From assembly GCA_018401455.1 (NCBI GenBank), contig JAGYKU010000013.1, positions 1 to 55,792 on the forward strand: a stretch of 55,792 bases of DNA, written 5' to 3'. The notes beneath the pieces were generated by a model, which worked only from the letters and a program-made list of their open reading frames with translations, ran no database searches and had not been told where the DNA came from. Source of the stretch: Flavobacteriales bacterium (GTDB taxonomy: Bacteria; Bacteroidota; Bacteroidia; Flavobacteriales_D; Parvicellaceae). The stretch's first letter is position 1. Each line of letters begins with the position of its first letter. A program made the position numbers and the translations under genes. Shown here in pieces: positions 47,130 to 55,792 of the stretch.

Positions 47130-48425
47130 ATGGTAATTTTCTGGTTTAGAAGAGATTTAAGGTTAAATGACAACGCTGGTTTATATCATGCGCTTAAAGA
47201 AAATAAAGAAGTGCTCCCCATTTTTATTTTTGACAAAAATATTCTTGAAAAACTTTCTGCAAAAGATGATGCAAGAGTTTCATTTTTGCACAATACGATT
47301 TCTCACTTAAAAAAGGAATTACAAGCAATTGGAAGTGATTTGCAAGTATTTTATGACACTCCTTTGAATGTCTATAAAAAACTGACTGTAGAATATAACA
47401 TTGAAAAAGTCTATACCAACAGAGATTACGAACCTTATGCTCAAAACAGAGACAAAGAAATTTTTGACTTTTTAAACACACTAAACATTCCATTTATTGG
47501 TAAAAAAGATCATGTGATTTTCGAAAAAAACGAAGTACTCAAAAAAGATGGCAAACCCTACACGGTATTTACACCGTACAGTAAAATTTGGAAATCACAA
47601 CTCACGCATTATTATAATCAATCCTACCCTACCGAAAAATATTTTAATAATTTTAACCAGAATTCCAATACTTCTGAATTGATTTCCTTGTCAGCAATGG
47701 GTTTTGAAAAATCCAAAATTACTGCTCCAGAATTTAATCTTTCGAAAGAAATATTAAACAACTATCACAAAAACAGAGACATTCCAGCTTTGCAAGGAAC
47801 TTCCAAAATTAGTGTTTATTTAAGGTTTGGATTAATCAGTATCAGAGAAATGGTTCAAAAAGCACTGTTGCATAATGAAACTTGGCTCAATGAATTGATC
47901 TGGAGAGATTTTTATCAAATGATTTTGTTTCACTTTCCACATTCAGTTGAAAAATCATTCAAACCTCAATATGACAACATTCCATGGGAAAATAATGAAA
48001 CTCATTTTGAAAAATGGTGTGAAGGCAAAACCGGCTATCCAATGGTAGATGCAGGAATGAGAGAACTCAACGCAACAGGATTTATGCACAATAGAGTGCG
48101 AATGGTTACAGCAAGTTTTCTCACCAAACACTTATTGATTGACTGGAAATGGGGCGAAAGATACTTTGCCGAAAAACTTTTTGATTTTGATTTGGCAAGT
48201 AATATTGGTGGTTGGCAATGGGCAGCAAGTTCTGGATGTGATGCTGCACCCTATTTTAGAGTTTTTAATCCTTCTGAGCAACACCGAAAATTTGACCCCA
48301 ATGACAAATACATCAAAAAATGGATACCTGAATTTGGTACCCATCAGTATCCAGAACCTATAGTAGAACATAAAACGGCAAGACAAAAAGCAATTGATAC
48401 TTACAAAGAGGCATTGAGGGGGTAA
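47130..48425 (+). CDS. phrB: Deoxyribodipyrimidine photolyase (class I CPD type)
   Basis: A 431-residue flavoprotein that repairs cyclobutane pyrimidine dimers using light. The N-terminal alpha/beta domain (about 1-130) starts MVIFWFRRDLRLNDNAGLYH. The C-terminal FAD domain shows WLNELIWRDFYQMILFHFPH, then GKTGYPMVDAGMRELNATGF, MHNRVRMVTASFLTKHLLID and FDFDLASNIGGWQWAASSGC, with the conserved Asn and Trp residues of the electron-transfer chain. Length is slightly short but normal for Bacteroidota. A cryptochrome role cannot be excluded by eye. It is single, with its own -7 box. Confidence 0.94.
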   Translation: MVIFWFRRDLRLNDNAGLYHALKENKEVLPIFIFDKNILEKLSAKDDARVSFLHNTISHLKKELQAIGSDLQVFYDTPLNVYKKLTVEYNIEKVYTNRDYEPYAQNRDKEIFDFLNTLNIPFIGKKDHVIFEKNEVLKKDGKPYTVFTPYSKIWKSQLTHYYNQSYPTEKYFNNFNQNSNTSELISLSAMGFEKSKITAPEFNLSKEILNNYHKNRDIPALQGTSKISVYLRFGLISIREMVQKALLHNETWLNELIWRDFYQMILFHFPHSVEKSFKPQYDNIPWENNETHFEKWCEGKTGYPMVDAGMRELNATGFMHNRVRMVTASFLTKHLLIDWKWGERYFAEKLFDFDLASNIGGWQWAASSGCDAAPYFRVFNPSEQHRKFDPNDKYIKKWIPEFGTHQYPEPIVEHKTARQKAIDTYKEALRG

Positions 48426-48484
48426 GTTTATTTAACTATAGAAAAAAACACTTTACAAATTCCATAGACTTTAAAACGCTTTCG

Positions 48485-48492
48485 TACTTTTG
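48485..48492 (+). promoter_or_regulatory. Candidate -7 box that fixes the start of the GT39-like gene
   Basis: TACTTTTG is an exact TAnnTTTG match. It overlaps the TTG codon at 48490 that would extend the downstream gene, so that codon cannot serve as start if this box is used; the ATG at 48520 follows at the right distance. Confidence 0.5.
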
Positions 48493-48519
48493 TTTTTACT
48501 TCAAAAACAAATTCAAAGA

Positions 48520-50043
48520 ATGACGATACTTAAAAATAAACCCTCAAATCTAATGATTGGAATTGTAGCGTTTTTAATTTTTTGTGGGCTCTTCTTTATT
48601 TTGGGATATGGAAATGTGTTTTTTGCTCCGCCTAGAGGAATTCACTACATGAGGCAAACAGATAGTTTATCTTTTGCAAATCAATACTATAACAATGGAT
48701 TCAACTTTTTTATTCCACAACTTTATAATCTCAAAAACACCGATGCCAAAGCGGCTTGTGAATTTCCAATTACTTATTACATCACAGCCTTGTTTTACAA
48801 TTTTACAGGCAACAACTTTTGGTTGCTTAAATTACTTCATCTTTGCATTTCATTTACTGGTGTTTACTTTATTTTCAAGTTAGCCTATCATTGGATTCAA
48901 GATTATATTTATGCTTTATTGATAACGCTATTTCTTTTTACCTCAACTGTTTTCAACTATTACGCTTTCAATTACTTACCAGATACCGCTGCTCTTGGTT
49001 TTACTTTTATTGGATGGTATTATATTTTTAAATATTTTAAAGAAAAACAACAAAAAACGCTTTGGATAAGTTTACTTTTCTTTACGATAGGAAGTCTGAT
49101 AAAAGTGACTTACTTCATCAATCCCATGGCGATTATTGTATTTAGTATTTTCTTGCTTTTTGGCAAATCAAAAGCGATTTTAGAGAGAAAACAAATGCTT
49201 CATATTATAAAATTTGGTGCATTAAGTTTATTTCTAGTTGCACTATGGAATGTTTATGTAATTTACTACAACCAATCCAATGAATCCACTTCGTTCAACA
49301 CTAGTATTTTACCCATCTGGGATTTGAGTTCAGAAGGTATTATTGAAGTATTATTATTAATGAAAGATTATTGGTATGTAAGTTATTTTGCGCATGCTTC
49401 CTTTCACTTATTATTGGTGCTATTCATCATCGCTATTATTTTTTACAAGAAAATGATTACACCCTATTTTTTATTGCTTTTGATTTTATTTTTGGGAAAT
49501 ACGTCCTACTTCTTATTGTTTTTCAAACAATTTAAAGATCACGATTACTATGCTTTAGGATTTCTTCCTTTAATTGTATTTTTTATGATATTGATATTTC
49601 AAGTCATCAAAAACAAGTTTACAAACAAATATTTAGCAATTACACTAAAAGTGTTTTTTGCCATCATCATTGTTACAGGAATCAACTATTCAAGCATCAA
49701 ACTTAAAGAAAGACATTCCGTGTCTTATAATACTTATTCTAAAGCAGGAAATATCATATACAAAAATATGGAAAGCATTAATACACTTAGAATAATGACT
49801 GACTCCAAAGTAATCATTGCTCCAGAGCCTTCTCAAAATGGAGGGTTATTGTTTCTCAATAAAAAAGGTTGGACGATAGCATCTTACGAATCAATTCAAC
49901 AAGAAAAAATCAATGAACTTAAAGATAAAGGAGCGAAATATTTATTTTTGGTGAAAGATGATGAATATGAATTTGAGTTTCAAAATTCAAAAATCATCTT
50001 TCAAAACAGTGAATTGACCGTTTACGAACTATCAAACCTATAA
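48520..50043 (+). CDS. GT39/ArnT-like polytopic membrane glycosyltransferase
   Basis: A 508-residue membrane protein with about eleven hydrophobic helices and a soluble C-terminal segment of about 100 residues. After helix 1 the first periplasmic loop has PRGIHYMRQTDSLSFANQYY, with the catalytic-type Asp of GT-C enzymes, then CEFPITYYITALFYNFTG. This matches the dolichyl-phosphate-mannose-like (GT39/PMT_2) family of Bacteroidota, which moves sugars from a polyprenyl phosphate carrier to an exported acceptor. Acceptor and sugar are unknown. A TTG-initiated extension to 48490 is rejected because it overlaps the -7 box. Confidence 0.82.
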   Translation: MTILKNKPSNLMIGIVAFLIFCGLFFILGYGNVFFAPPRGIHYMRQTDSLSFANQYYNNGFNFFIPQLYNLKNTDAKAACEFPITYYITALFYNFTGNNFWLLKLLHLCISFTGVYFIFKLAYHWIQDYIYALLITLFLFTSTVFNYYAFNYLPDTAALGFTFIGWYYIFKYFKEKQQKTLWISLLFFTIGSLIKVTYFINPMAIIVFSIFLLFGKSKAILERKQMLHIIKFGALSLFLVALWNVYVIYYNQSNESTSFNTSILPIWDLSSEGIIEVLLLMKDYWYVSYFAHASFHLLLVLFIIAIIFYKKMITPYFLLLLILFLGNTSYFLLFFKQFKDHDYYALGFLPLIVFFMILIFQVIKNKFTNKYLAITLKVFFAIIIVTGINYSSIKLKERHSVSYNTYSKAGNIIYKNMESINTLRIMTDSKVIIAPEPSQNGGLLFLNKKGWTIASYESIQQEKINELKDKGAKYLFLVKDDEYEFEFQNSKIIFQNSELTVYELSNL

Positions 50044-50052
50044 AGAGAATTT

Positions 50053-50127
50053 TTCTGTTAATAATTTCAAAAACTTTTTAGAAGAATTTAGGACTTACTT
50101 TGGTAACTTTATGCTTTGTAAATTTTT
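50053..50127 (+). repeat. 75-bp direct repeat, copy 1 (before dinD)
   Basis: The stretch from TTCTGTTAATAATTTC to CTTTGTAAATTTTT is repeated at 51472-51546 with 70 of 75 identical bases and no gaps. All five differences lie in the 11-base middle. This copy ends 23 bases before the dinD ATG; the other ends 18 bases before the dnaE ATG. Each probably carries a promoter (TTTA, then TATGCTTTG at the 3' end resembles a stretched -7 box). Confidence 0.93.
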
Positions 50128-50150
50128 GACAAACCCCAAATAATTTCATT

Positions 50151-50987
50151 ATGAAGACACAAGAAATAAAAGAACTTTTTGAACAGTTTGAAGCTGTAGC
50201 ATCCGAATATGAAGGCATAGAATGTTGGAGCGCTAGAGAAATGTAATTTCTATTAGGTTATAGCAAATGGGAAAATTTTGTTAATGTAATTGACAAAGCT
50301 AAAGATGCTTGTAATAATGCAGGTGAAGAAGAAATTTATCATTTTCCTGACGTCAGGAAAACGATACCAATGCCAAAAGGTGCTCAAAAAGAAATAGATG
50401 ATATTCTACTCACAAGATACGCATGTTACCTAATTGCACAAAATGGGGATAGTCGTAAAGAACAAATTTCTTTTGCTCAAAATTATTTTGCAGTACAAAC
50501 CAGAAGAGCAGAATTAGTAGAACAACGGCTTCTTGAAAATGAACGAATAAAAGCAAGAGAAAAACTAAGTCAAACTGAAAAACAATTATCTGGTGTTTTG
50601 TACGAAAGAGGAGTTGATAGCCAAGGCTTTGCTGTTATACGTTCTAAAGGTAATCAAGCACTTTTTAGGATTAACACACAAACTTTGAAGAAAAAAATGG
50701 GCGTACCTGCTAATAGACCAGTAGCTGATTTTCTGCCAACAATTAGCATAAAAGCTAAAGATTTAGCAGCAGAAATGACGAGTTTAAATGTGCAAAACAA
50801 AGATTTAAAAGGTCAAAAACCAATTGAAAAAGAACACGTTGATAACAATTTGGCGGTCAGAAATATGTTAACCCAAAGAAACATAATTCCTGAAAATTTA
50901 CCCCCTGCTGAAGATGTGAAAAAATTACAACGTAAACATCTTGCAGAAGAGAAGAATGCTTTAAAGCTGAACAAAAAGAAAAACTAA
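50151..50987 (+). pseudogene. dinD: DinD-like DNA-damage-inducible protein, interrupted by a stop codon
   Basis: From ATG 50151 the frame reads MKTQEIKELFEQFEAVASEY ... WSAREM, meets TAA at codon 32 (50244-50246), and continues in the same frame as FLLGYSKWENFVNVIDKAKD, then IDDILLTRYACYLIAQNGDS, FAQNYFAVQTRRAELVEQRL and LYERGVDSQGFAVIRSKGNQ to a normal stop at 50987. The full 278 residues match E. coli DinD in order and length. A single C-to-T change (CAA to TAA) would explain the stop, unlike the indels elsewhere in the window. A shorter product could start at a later Met (for example 50370), lacking the N-terminal quarter. DinD is an SOS-induced inhibitor of RecA activities in E. coli. Confidence 0.85.
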
Positions 50988-51000
50988 TCTATTATATTAA

Positions 51001-51294
51001 ATGAGAAATCTAATACAAATAGTTCTTGCAATATCATTTCTTAGTTCATGTGAACTAGAAAAGAACGAGGAAAAAGACGAGACTAAATTAATCAAAACTG
51101 AAAGTACTATTTCTAATGTACCAAATTATTACTTATGTAAATGTACACATATAAATATCCAAAATGGTAGTAAGGAAATTATTATAGATACCATAGTTGC
51201 TACAAATATTCAAGAAGCTGAATTGGAGTGTTCAAATTATGAAACAACAGATGACTCAGAAGAACTTATAAATTGTCAAATAGTTAAAAATTAA
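51001..51294 (+). CDS. Small putative lipoprotein
   Basis: A 97-residue protein with a lipoprotein signal (MRNLIQIVLAISFLSSCELE; lipobox LSSC, Cys17). The mature 80 residues are acidic and contain four further Cys (YYLCKCTH, LECSNYE, INCQIV), suggesting one or two disulfides. No family is recognised. It begins 13 bases after dinD and lies in the same segment between the 75-bp direct repeats, so it may have arrived with dinD. Confidence 0.6.
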   Translation: MRNLIQIVLAISFLSSCELEKNEEKDETKLIKTESTISNVPNYYLCKCTHINIQNGSKEIIIDTIVATNIQEAELECSNYETTDDSEELINCQIVKN

Positions 51295-51331
51295 ACTTTA
51301 CGTAAACCAAAATCATGAGACCTCACGAACT

Positions 51332-51376
51332 CAACTTTCAACTTTAAACTTTCAACATTTAACATTTAACATCACC
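51332..51376 (+). repeat. Degenerate heptameric repeat (CAACTTT/TAACATT)
   Basis: Six contiguous 7-base units: CAACTTT, CAACTTT, AAACTTT, CAACATT, TAACATT, TAACATC. It is the same period and AAC-leading style as the arrays between speA and the DHS-like gene. It lies in the 270-base gap between the small lipoprotein and dnaE, upstream of the second 75-bp repeat. The rest of that gap shows nothing I can name. Confidence 0.75.
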
Positions 51377-51471
51377 CGAAGTCCCTTATACTTTGAAACA
51401 ATAGTGAAGAAGTATGACATAGGTTGACAACCTTCAACAAATTGAACTACTCAAAACATAGTTTGTTTCTC

Positions 51472-51546
51472 TTCTGTTAATAATTTCAAAAACTTTTTAG
51501 TCAAGTTTAGCACTTACTTTGGTAACTTTATGCTTTGTAAATTTTT
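51472..51546 (+). repeat. 75-bp direct repeat, copy 2 (dnaE upstream region)
   Basis: Second copy of the element at 50053-50127, 70 of 75 identical. It ends 18 bases before the dnaE ATG and therefore probably holds the native dnaE promoter. The 1,344 bases between the copies carry dinD, the small lipoprotein and the heptamer array. Confidence 0.93.
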
Positions 51547-51564
51547 CATCAAAGCAAGCGCAAC

Positions 51565-54500
51565 ATGTATTTAATATTTGATACCGAAACCACAGGACTT
51601 CCAAAGGATTTCAAAGCCCCCATTACTGATACAGATAATTGGCCAAGGTGTGTTCAAATAGCATGGCAATTGCACGATGATATGGGAAATCTTGTAGAAC
51701 AAAAAGATTTCTTAGTCATTCCTGATGGTTATGACATTCCTTATCAAGCAGAGCAGATTCATGGTATTTCCACTGCCCTAGCCCATGCTCAAGGGACTCC
51801 TTTTCAAACGGTATTGGAAGAGTTCAAAATAGTTCTCGAAAAATCTAAATTTGTAGTCGGTCAGAATATTCTTTTCGATATCAATGTGATGGGTTGTGAG
51901 TTGCATCGTTATGGAATGGAGACTAATTTGACACAATTGCCCGTTTTAGATACTTGTACTGAAATCACAGCAGAGATGTGTCAATTGCCAGGAGGTAGAG
52001 GTGGAAAATTCAAATTGCCTACGCTTACGGAATTACACCAACATTTGTTTGGCGTTCCTTTTAATGAAGCACACAATGCCACTGCCGATGTAGAAGCCAC
52101 TACAAGATGTTTCTTGGAATTGATTAGAATTAAAAGTTTTACGAAGGAGCAATTATTGGCAGATGAACAATATTTTGATCAATTTTTAATTCAGAATCCA
52201 TCAACCATTCAACCGATTGGTTTAAAACACTTAAACCTAAAAGAAGAAAGTGAAGCTCTAAAAAAAGATTTCGATACAGACACAGGCGCAGACCTTACTC
52301 AAAAGGAAATCAAAGAAAATATTGATAAACTTAAAGAAGTACGGTTTTCACATTTGCATAATCACTCCCAATACTCTGTTTTGCAATCCACAACTAAGAT
52401 TGATGATTTGATCAACGCTGCGGCTAAAATAGGAAGTCCAGCGGTTGCTCTAACAGATACGGACAACATGATGGCTGCATTTCATTTTGTGAATGCGGGT
52501 GTGAAATATAATTCTGGTGTAGATGCTAAAATTCAAAATGCTGAAAAATTAATCAGTGATGGATTTAGAAAAGTAAAAAATGAAGCAGGTGAGGAAGAAG
52601 AACAAACTTTAACTTCCGAAGAAATTGATAACCTGTATGTAGATATTGAGGATTTGAAAAAATCTTACATCAAAACAATAGTTGGCTGTGAATTATATGT
52701 TTGCACTGATATGTATAACAAAACAGTTAAAGACAATGGATATTTAGTGCCATTTTTGGCAAAAAATAAAAAAGGATACCACAATCTTTCAAAATTGGCT
52801 TCTGCAGCACATGTAGAAGGAAAATATTATGTTCCAAGAATTGATAAAAATATCATTCCACAACTCAAAGAAGACATTATCGCAGTTACAGGAGGAATTT
52901 ACGGAGAAATTCCACAACTTATTTTGAACGTTGGTGAAAGTCAAGCGGAAGAGGCATTTGTTTGGTGGAAAGAACAATTTGGGGATGATTTTTATGTCGA
53001 ACTCAATCGCCACGGATTAGAGGAAGAAGATATTGTAAATCAGGTTTTACTAAAATTTGCAGAAAAATACAATGTAAAATATTTTGCTGCCAACAACAAT
53101 TTCTACATCAATAAATCAGATGCTGAATCTCATGATGTATTGTTGTGTATTAAAGATGGAGAACGAAAATCAACACCGAAAGGAAAAGGTAGAGGATTTA
53201 GATTTGGTTTTCCCAATGATGATTTCTACTTCAAAACACAAGAAGAAATGAAAAAATTGTTTTCTGATATGCCAGAAGCAATAATATGTACTGAAGAAAT
53301 TGTTTCTAAAATTGAGCCTTTCACTTTAGGAAGAGATGTTTTACTACCTGCATTCGAAATCCCAGAAGAATTACAAGATCCAAGAGATAAAGAAGATCCA
53401 ACATTAAAAATAGGTGAGAATAATTATTTGAGACAACTCACTTACGAGGGGGCAAAAGAAAGATATGGAGAAATTACGGATGAAATTAGAGAAAGATTAG
53501 ATTTTGAGTTGGACGTGATTCGAAATACTGGTTATCCTGGATATTTCCTAATTGTTCAAGATTTTATTCAAGCAGCAAGAGATATGGGTGTGGCGGTTGG
53601 TCCTGGTCGTGGTTCGGCCGCTGGTTCGGCTGTAGCCTATTGCACCAAAATCACGAATATTGACCCTATCAAGTACGACTTACTTTTTGAGCGTTTTCTA
53701 AATCCAGAACGTATCTCAATGCCCGATATTGATATTGATTTTGACGATGAGGGAAGAGGAAGTGTCATACAATATGTAATTGATAAATATGGCTCAAATC
53801 AAGTAGCGCAAATCATCACTTATGGTACAATGGCAGCCAAATCTTCTATAAGAGATGCCGCTCGTGTGCTGGATTTACCTCTTCCAGATGCGGATAGAAT
53901 TGCTAAATTGGTGCCTGATATGAAACTCAACAAATTGTTTACTATCGATGAAGAAGTTTTGGCCGAAAAACTTTCTCCAGAGCAAATGAAAATGGCGTTG
54001 GAATTGAAAGAAATTCTGAAACAAAGAGGCATAGAAGGTGAAGTTTTACGACAAGCAAGAACCATCGAAGGTTCAATTAGAAATACAGGAATACACGCTT
54101 GTGGAGTCATCATTACGCCAAGTGATATTAGAGAGCATGTTCCTGTGGCTTTAGCCAAAGACTCTTCGATGTGGAGTACGCAATTCGACAACTCCGTGGT
54201 AGAAGACGCTGGCTTGTTGAAAATGGATTTCTTGGGTCTCAAAACTTTGACTCTTATCAAAGACACTTTAAAAATCATCAAAGCAAAATACGATATCGAA
54301 ATTGATATCGAAACCATTCCAATTGATGATGAAGAAACATACGCCCTTTTTCAAAGAGGAGAAACGGTAGGGATATTCCAGTATGAATCTCCCGGAATGC
54401 AAAAGCACTTAAAAGATCTGAAACCCACAGAATTTTCGGATTTAATTGCGATGAATGCCTTGTATAGACCTGGACCAATTGAATATATACCAGATTTTAT

Positions 54501-55792
54501 TAGACGAAAACATGGTATAGATGAAATCAAGTACGATTTGGAGGCTATGGAGGAATACCTCAAAGAGACTTATGGAATTACAGTATATCAAGAGCAGGTA
54601 ATGTTGCTTTCTCAAAAATTGGCAGGATTTACCAAAGGTGAAGCGGATACTTTGAGAAAAGCGATGGGTAAAAAATTGATTGCTGTACTAGACAAAATGA
54701 AACCCAAATTCCTAGACAGAGGTGAAGAAAATGGGCACGACAGAACAGTTTTAGAAAAAGTATGGAAAGATTGGGAAGCATTTGCTTCTTATGCATTCAA
54801 TAAATCTCACTCTACTTGCTACGCATGGATTGCATATCAAACGGCTTATCTCAAAGCCCACTACCCTTCTGAGTACATGGCTGCGGTATTGAGCAACAAT
54901 ATGAACGATATCAAAACCGTGACTTTCTTTATGGAAGAATGCCGTAGAATGGGATTGAAAGTTTTGGGCCCTGACGTGAATGAAAGTTATTACAAATTTG
55001 CCGTAAATGACAAAGGTGAAATTCGTTTTGGAATGGGAGGTATCAAAGGTGTGGGTGAAGGTCCAGTAAAATCTATTGTAGAAGAACGTAAGAAAAATGG
55101 TTTTTTCACATCTGTATTTGATATGGTAAGAAGAGTCAGTTTGAAAGATTGCAACAAACGTGTTTTAGAAAACTTGGCTTACTCTGGAGGATTTGATGGT
55201 TTTGAGGGCATTACAAGAGAACAATATTTTGGAACAGACGACAAAGGCAGAACTTTAGTTGAAAATTGCATCAAATATGGCGGGGCTTACCAAACTGGAC
55301 AAGATTCTAATCAGGTGAGTATGTTTGATATGGCCGGAGGTGAAGATGTGGAAATTCCTACTCCAGCAATTCCTACAGTGAGTGAATGGAGTGTTTTTCA
55401 AAGGCTTAATTTCGAAAAAGAAGTCGTAGGAATTTATATCACTGGACATCCGATGGATGATTACAATTTGGAAGTAGATCATTTCTGTGATATTGGACTT
55501 AAAGATTTGAATGAAAATTTAAATTTCTTGCCTAACAAAAAGTTCTCTTGCGCAGGAATCATCAGCAATTGTGCACATTTGGAAAGTAAGAAAGGAAATA
55601 AATATGGTTTTTTCGAACTCCAAGACAAAACGGGTGGAATGGAATTCAGAATATTTGGCGAAACGTATTTGAAGTTACAGCACTATTTAATTCCGGGGAA
55701 CTTCCTATATATTGAAGGTAATATTCAATTAAAAGGAAAGAAATTTAACCCAGACGGAAAACAAAAAGAATACAGCGTTCAGCAAATAGAAT
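51565..55792 (+). CDS. dnaE: DNA polymerase III subunit alpha with N-terminal exonuclease domain (partial, runs off the window)
   Basis: At least 1,409 codons, open to the window edge. Domains in order: a DnaQ-like DEDDh 3'-5' exonuclease (about 1-185; FDTETTGLP, VVGQNILFDINVMG, HNATADVEATTRCF), PHP domain (about 260-540; FSHLHNHSQYSVLQSTTKID), palm with the catalytic acids PDIDIDFDDEGRG and the PGRGSAAGSAVAYCTKI loop, the fingers region (IRNTGIHACGVIITPSDIRE, YRPGPIEYIPDF, SYAFNKSHSTCYAWIAYQTA), a helix-hairpin-helix region (GMGGIKGVGEG) and an OB domain (about 1310 on). This replicative polymerase carries its own proofreading domain, as is usual in Bacteroidota. The exact end lies outside the window. 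Confidence 0.96.
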   Translation, partial: MYLIFDTETTGLPKDFKAPITDTDNWPRCVQIAWQLHDDMGNLVEQKDFLVIPDGYDIPYQAEQIHGISTALAHAQGTPFQTVLEEFKIVLEKSKFVVGQNILFDINVMGCELHRYGMETNLTQLPVLDTCTEITAEMCQLPGGRGGKFKLPTLTELHQHLFGVPFNEAHNATADVEATTRCFLELIRIKSFTKEQLLADEQYFDQFLIQNPSTIQPIGLKHLNLKEESEALKKDFDTDTGADLTQKEIKENIDKLKEVRFSHLHNHSQYSVLQSTTKIDDLINAAAKIGSPAVALTDTDNMMAAFHFVNAGVKYNSGVDAKIQNAEKLISDGFRKVKNEAGEEEEQTLTSEEIDNLYVDIEDLKKSYIKTIVGCELYVCTDMYNKTVKDNGYLVPFLAKNKKGYHNLSKLASAAHVEGKYYVPRIDKNIIPQLKEDIIAVTGGIYGEIPQLILNVGESQAEEAFVWWKEQFGDDFYVELNRHGLEEEDIVNQVLLKFAEKYNVKYFAANNNFYINKSDAESHDVLLCIKDGERKSTPKGKGRGFRFGFPNDDFYFKTQEEMKKLFSDMPEAIICTEEIVSKIEPFTLGRDVLLPAFEIPEELQDPRDKEDPTLKIGENNYLRQLTYEGAKERYGEITDEIRERLDFELDVIRNTGYPGYFLIVQDFIQAARDMGVAVGPGRGSAAGSAVAYCTKITNIDPIKYDLLFERFLNPERISMPDIDIDFDDEGRGSVIQYVIDKYGSNQVAQIITYGTMAAKSSIRDAARVLDLPLPDADRIAKLVPDMKLNKLFTIDEEVLAEKLSPEQMKMALELKEILKQRGIEGEVLRQARTIEGSIRNTGIHACGVIITPSDIREHVPVALAKDSSMWSTQFDNSVVEDAGLLKMDFLGLKTLTLIKDTLKIIKAKYDIEIDIETIPIDDEETYALFQRGETVGIFQYESPGMQKHLKDLKPTEFSDLIAMNALYRPGPIEYIPDFIRRKHGIDEIKYDLEAMEEYLKETYGITVYQEQVMLLSQKLAGFTKGEADTLRKAMGKKLIAVLDKMKPKFLDRGEENGHDRTVLEKVWKDWEAFASYAFNKSHSTCYAWIAYQTAYLKAHYPSEYMAAVLSNNMNDIKTVTFFMEECRRMGLKVLGPDVNESYYKFAVNDKGEIRFGMGGIKGVGEGPVKSIVEERKKNGFFTSVFDMVRRVSLKDCNKRVLENLAYSGGFDGFEGITREQYFGTDDKGRTLVENCIKYGGAYQTGQDSNQVSMFDMAGGEDVEIPTPAIPTVSEWSVFQRLNFEKEVVGIYITGHPMDDYNLEVDHFCDIGLKDLNENLNFLPNKKFSCAGIISNCAHLESKKGNKYGFFELQDKTGGMEFRIFGETYLKLQHYLIPGNFLYIEGNIQLKGKKFNPDGKQKEYSVQQIE

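Noticed and set aside
48490-48519. TTG-initiated N-terminal extension of the GT39-like protein
   Set aside because: The TTG is part of an exact TAnnTTTG -7 box, and the ATG at 48520 fits better.
50053-51546. Insertion sequence or transposon bounded by the 75-bp repeats
   Set aside because: No transposase or integrase and no terminal inverted repeats; the repeats are direct and coincide with gene leaders, so it is reported as a duplication or shared element instead.
53820-54563. Minus-strand open frames of 66-165 codons
   Set aside because: They lie wholly inside dnaE, whose conserved polymerase motifs run through the same bases on the plus strand.

Overview
The window is A+T-rich bacterial DNA from a member of the Bacteroidota, most likely order Flavobacteriales. 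The evidence is type IX secretion (T9SS) C-terminal sorting domains, gliding-associated ABC protein GldA, a SusC-style TonB receptor with an N-terminal carboxypeptidase-regulatory domain, a DnaE with a fused N-terminal exonuclease, the short Bacteroidota-type SpeA paired with a deoxyhypusine-synthase-like protein, and -7 boxes of the Bacteroidota form TAnnTTTG. I cannot fix the genus; a Crocinitomicaceae-like lineage is a guess.

Layout. 0.1-3.5 kb: TonB receptor plus PCMD/T9SS protein operon (minus). 3.7-6.3 kb: periplasmic TPR protein, ECF sigma factor and membrane anti-sigma-like protein (plus). 6.4-8.0 kb: Na/Pi-cotransporter-like protein (frameshifted). 8.5-11.3 kb: arsenic operon arsR - DUF6428 - arsenate reductase-like phosphatase - ACR3, with a candidate ArsR operator. 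11.5 kb: tRNA-Lys. 11.6-15.2 kb: LytS/LytR-type two-component pair. 15.4-21.1 kb: secreted T9SS proteins and an unknown protein, two of them riddled with frameshifts. 21.2-28.8 kb: radC, rpsT, tRNA-Glu, a conserved unknown, proS, an Asn-rich repeat lipoprotein, an OMPP1/FadL-like porin and gldA. 28.8-35.8 kb: cell-wall hydrolases, a GT-C membrane protein, truncated globin plus DUF2459, and several secreted unknowns. 35.9-38.5 kb: speA and a DHS-like gene separated by a pair of heptameric repeat arrays. 38.6-50 kb: bestrophin, CAP protein, PpiD-like foldase (frameshifted), dicarboxylate symporter, OmpA/PD40 protein (frameshifted), photolyase and GT39-like protein. 50.1-55.8 kb: a broken dinD and a small lipoprotein between two 75-bp direct repeats, the second lying directly before dnaE, which runs off the window.

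The points most worth following: (1) the 75-bp near-identical direct repeats placed equally before dinD and dnaE; (2) degenerate 7-bp repeats of an AAC-leading family, as oppositely oriented arrays between speA and the DHS-like gene and again before dnaE; (3) clustered frameshifts, nearly all explainable as homopolymer-length errors, which look like assembly/sequencing error more than gene decay; (4) a stand-alone secreted TPR protein resembling the soluble tail of DUF2723 proteins, lying with an ECF sigma/anti-sigma pair. No CRISPR array, transposase, rRNA or phage module was seen. There is no gene-free stretch over 300 bases; the longest gaps (about 200-270 bases at 10.2, 11.3, 36.9 and 51.3 kb) hold repeats or regulatory elements described below.
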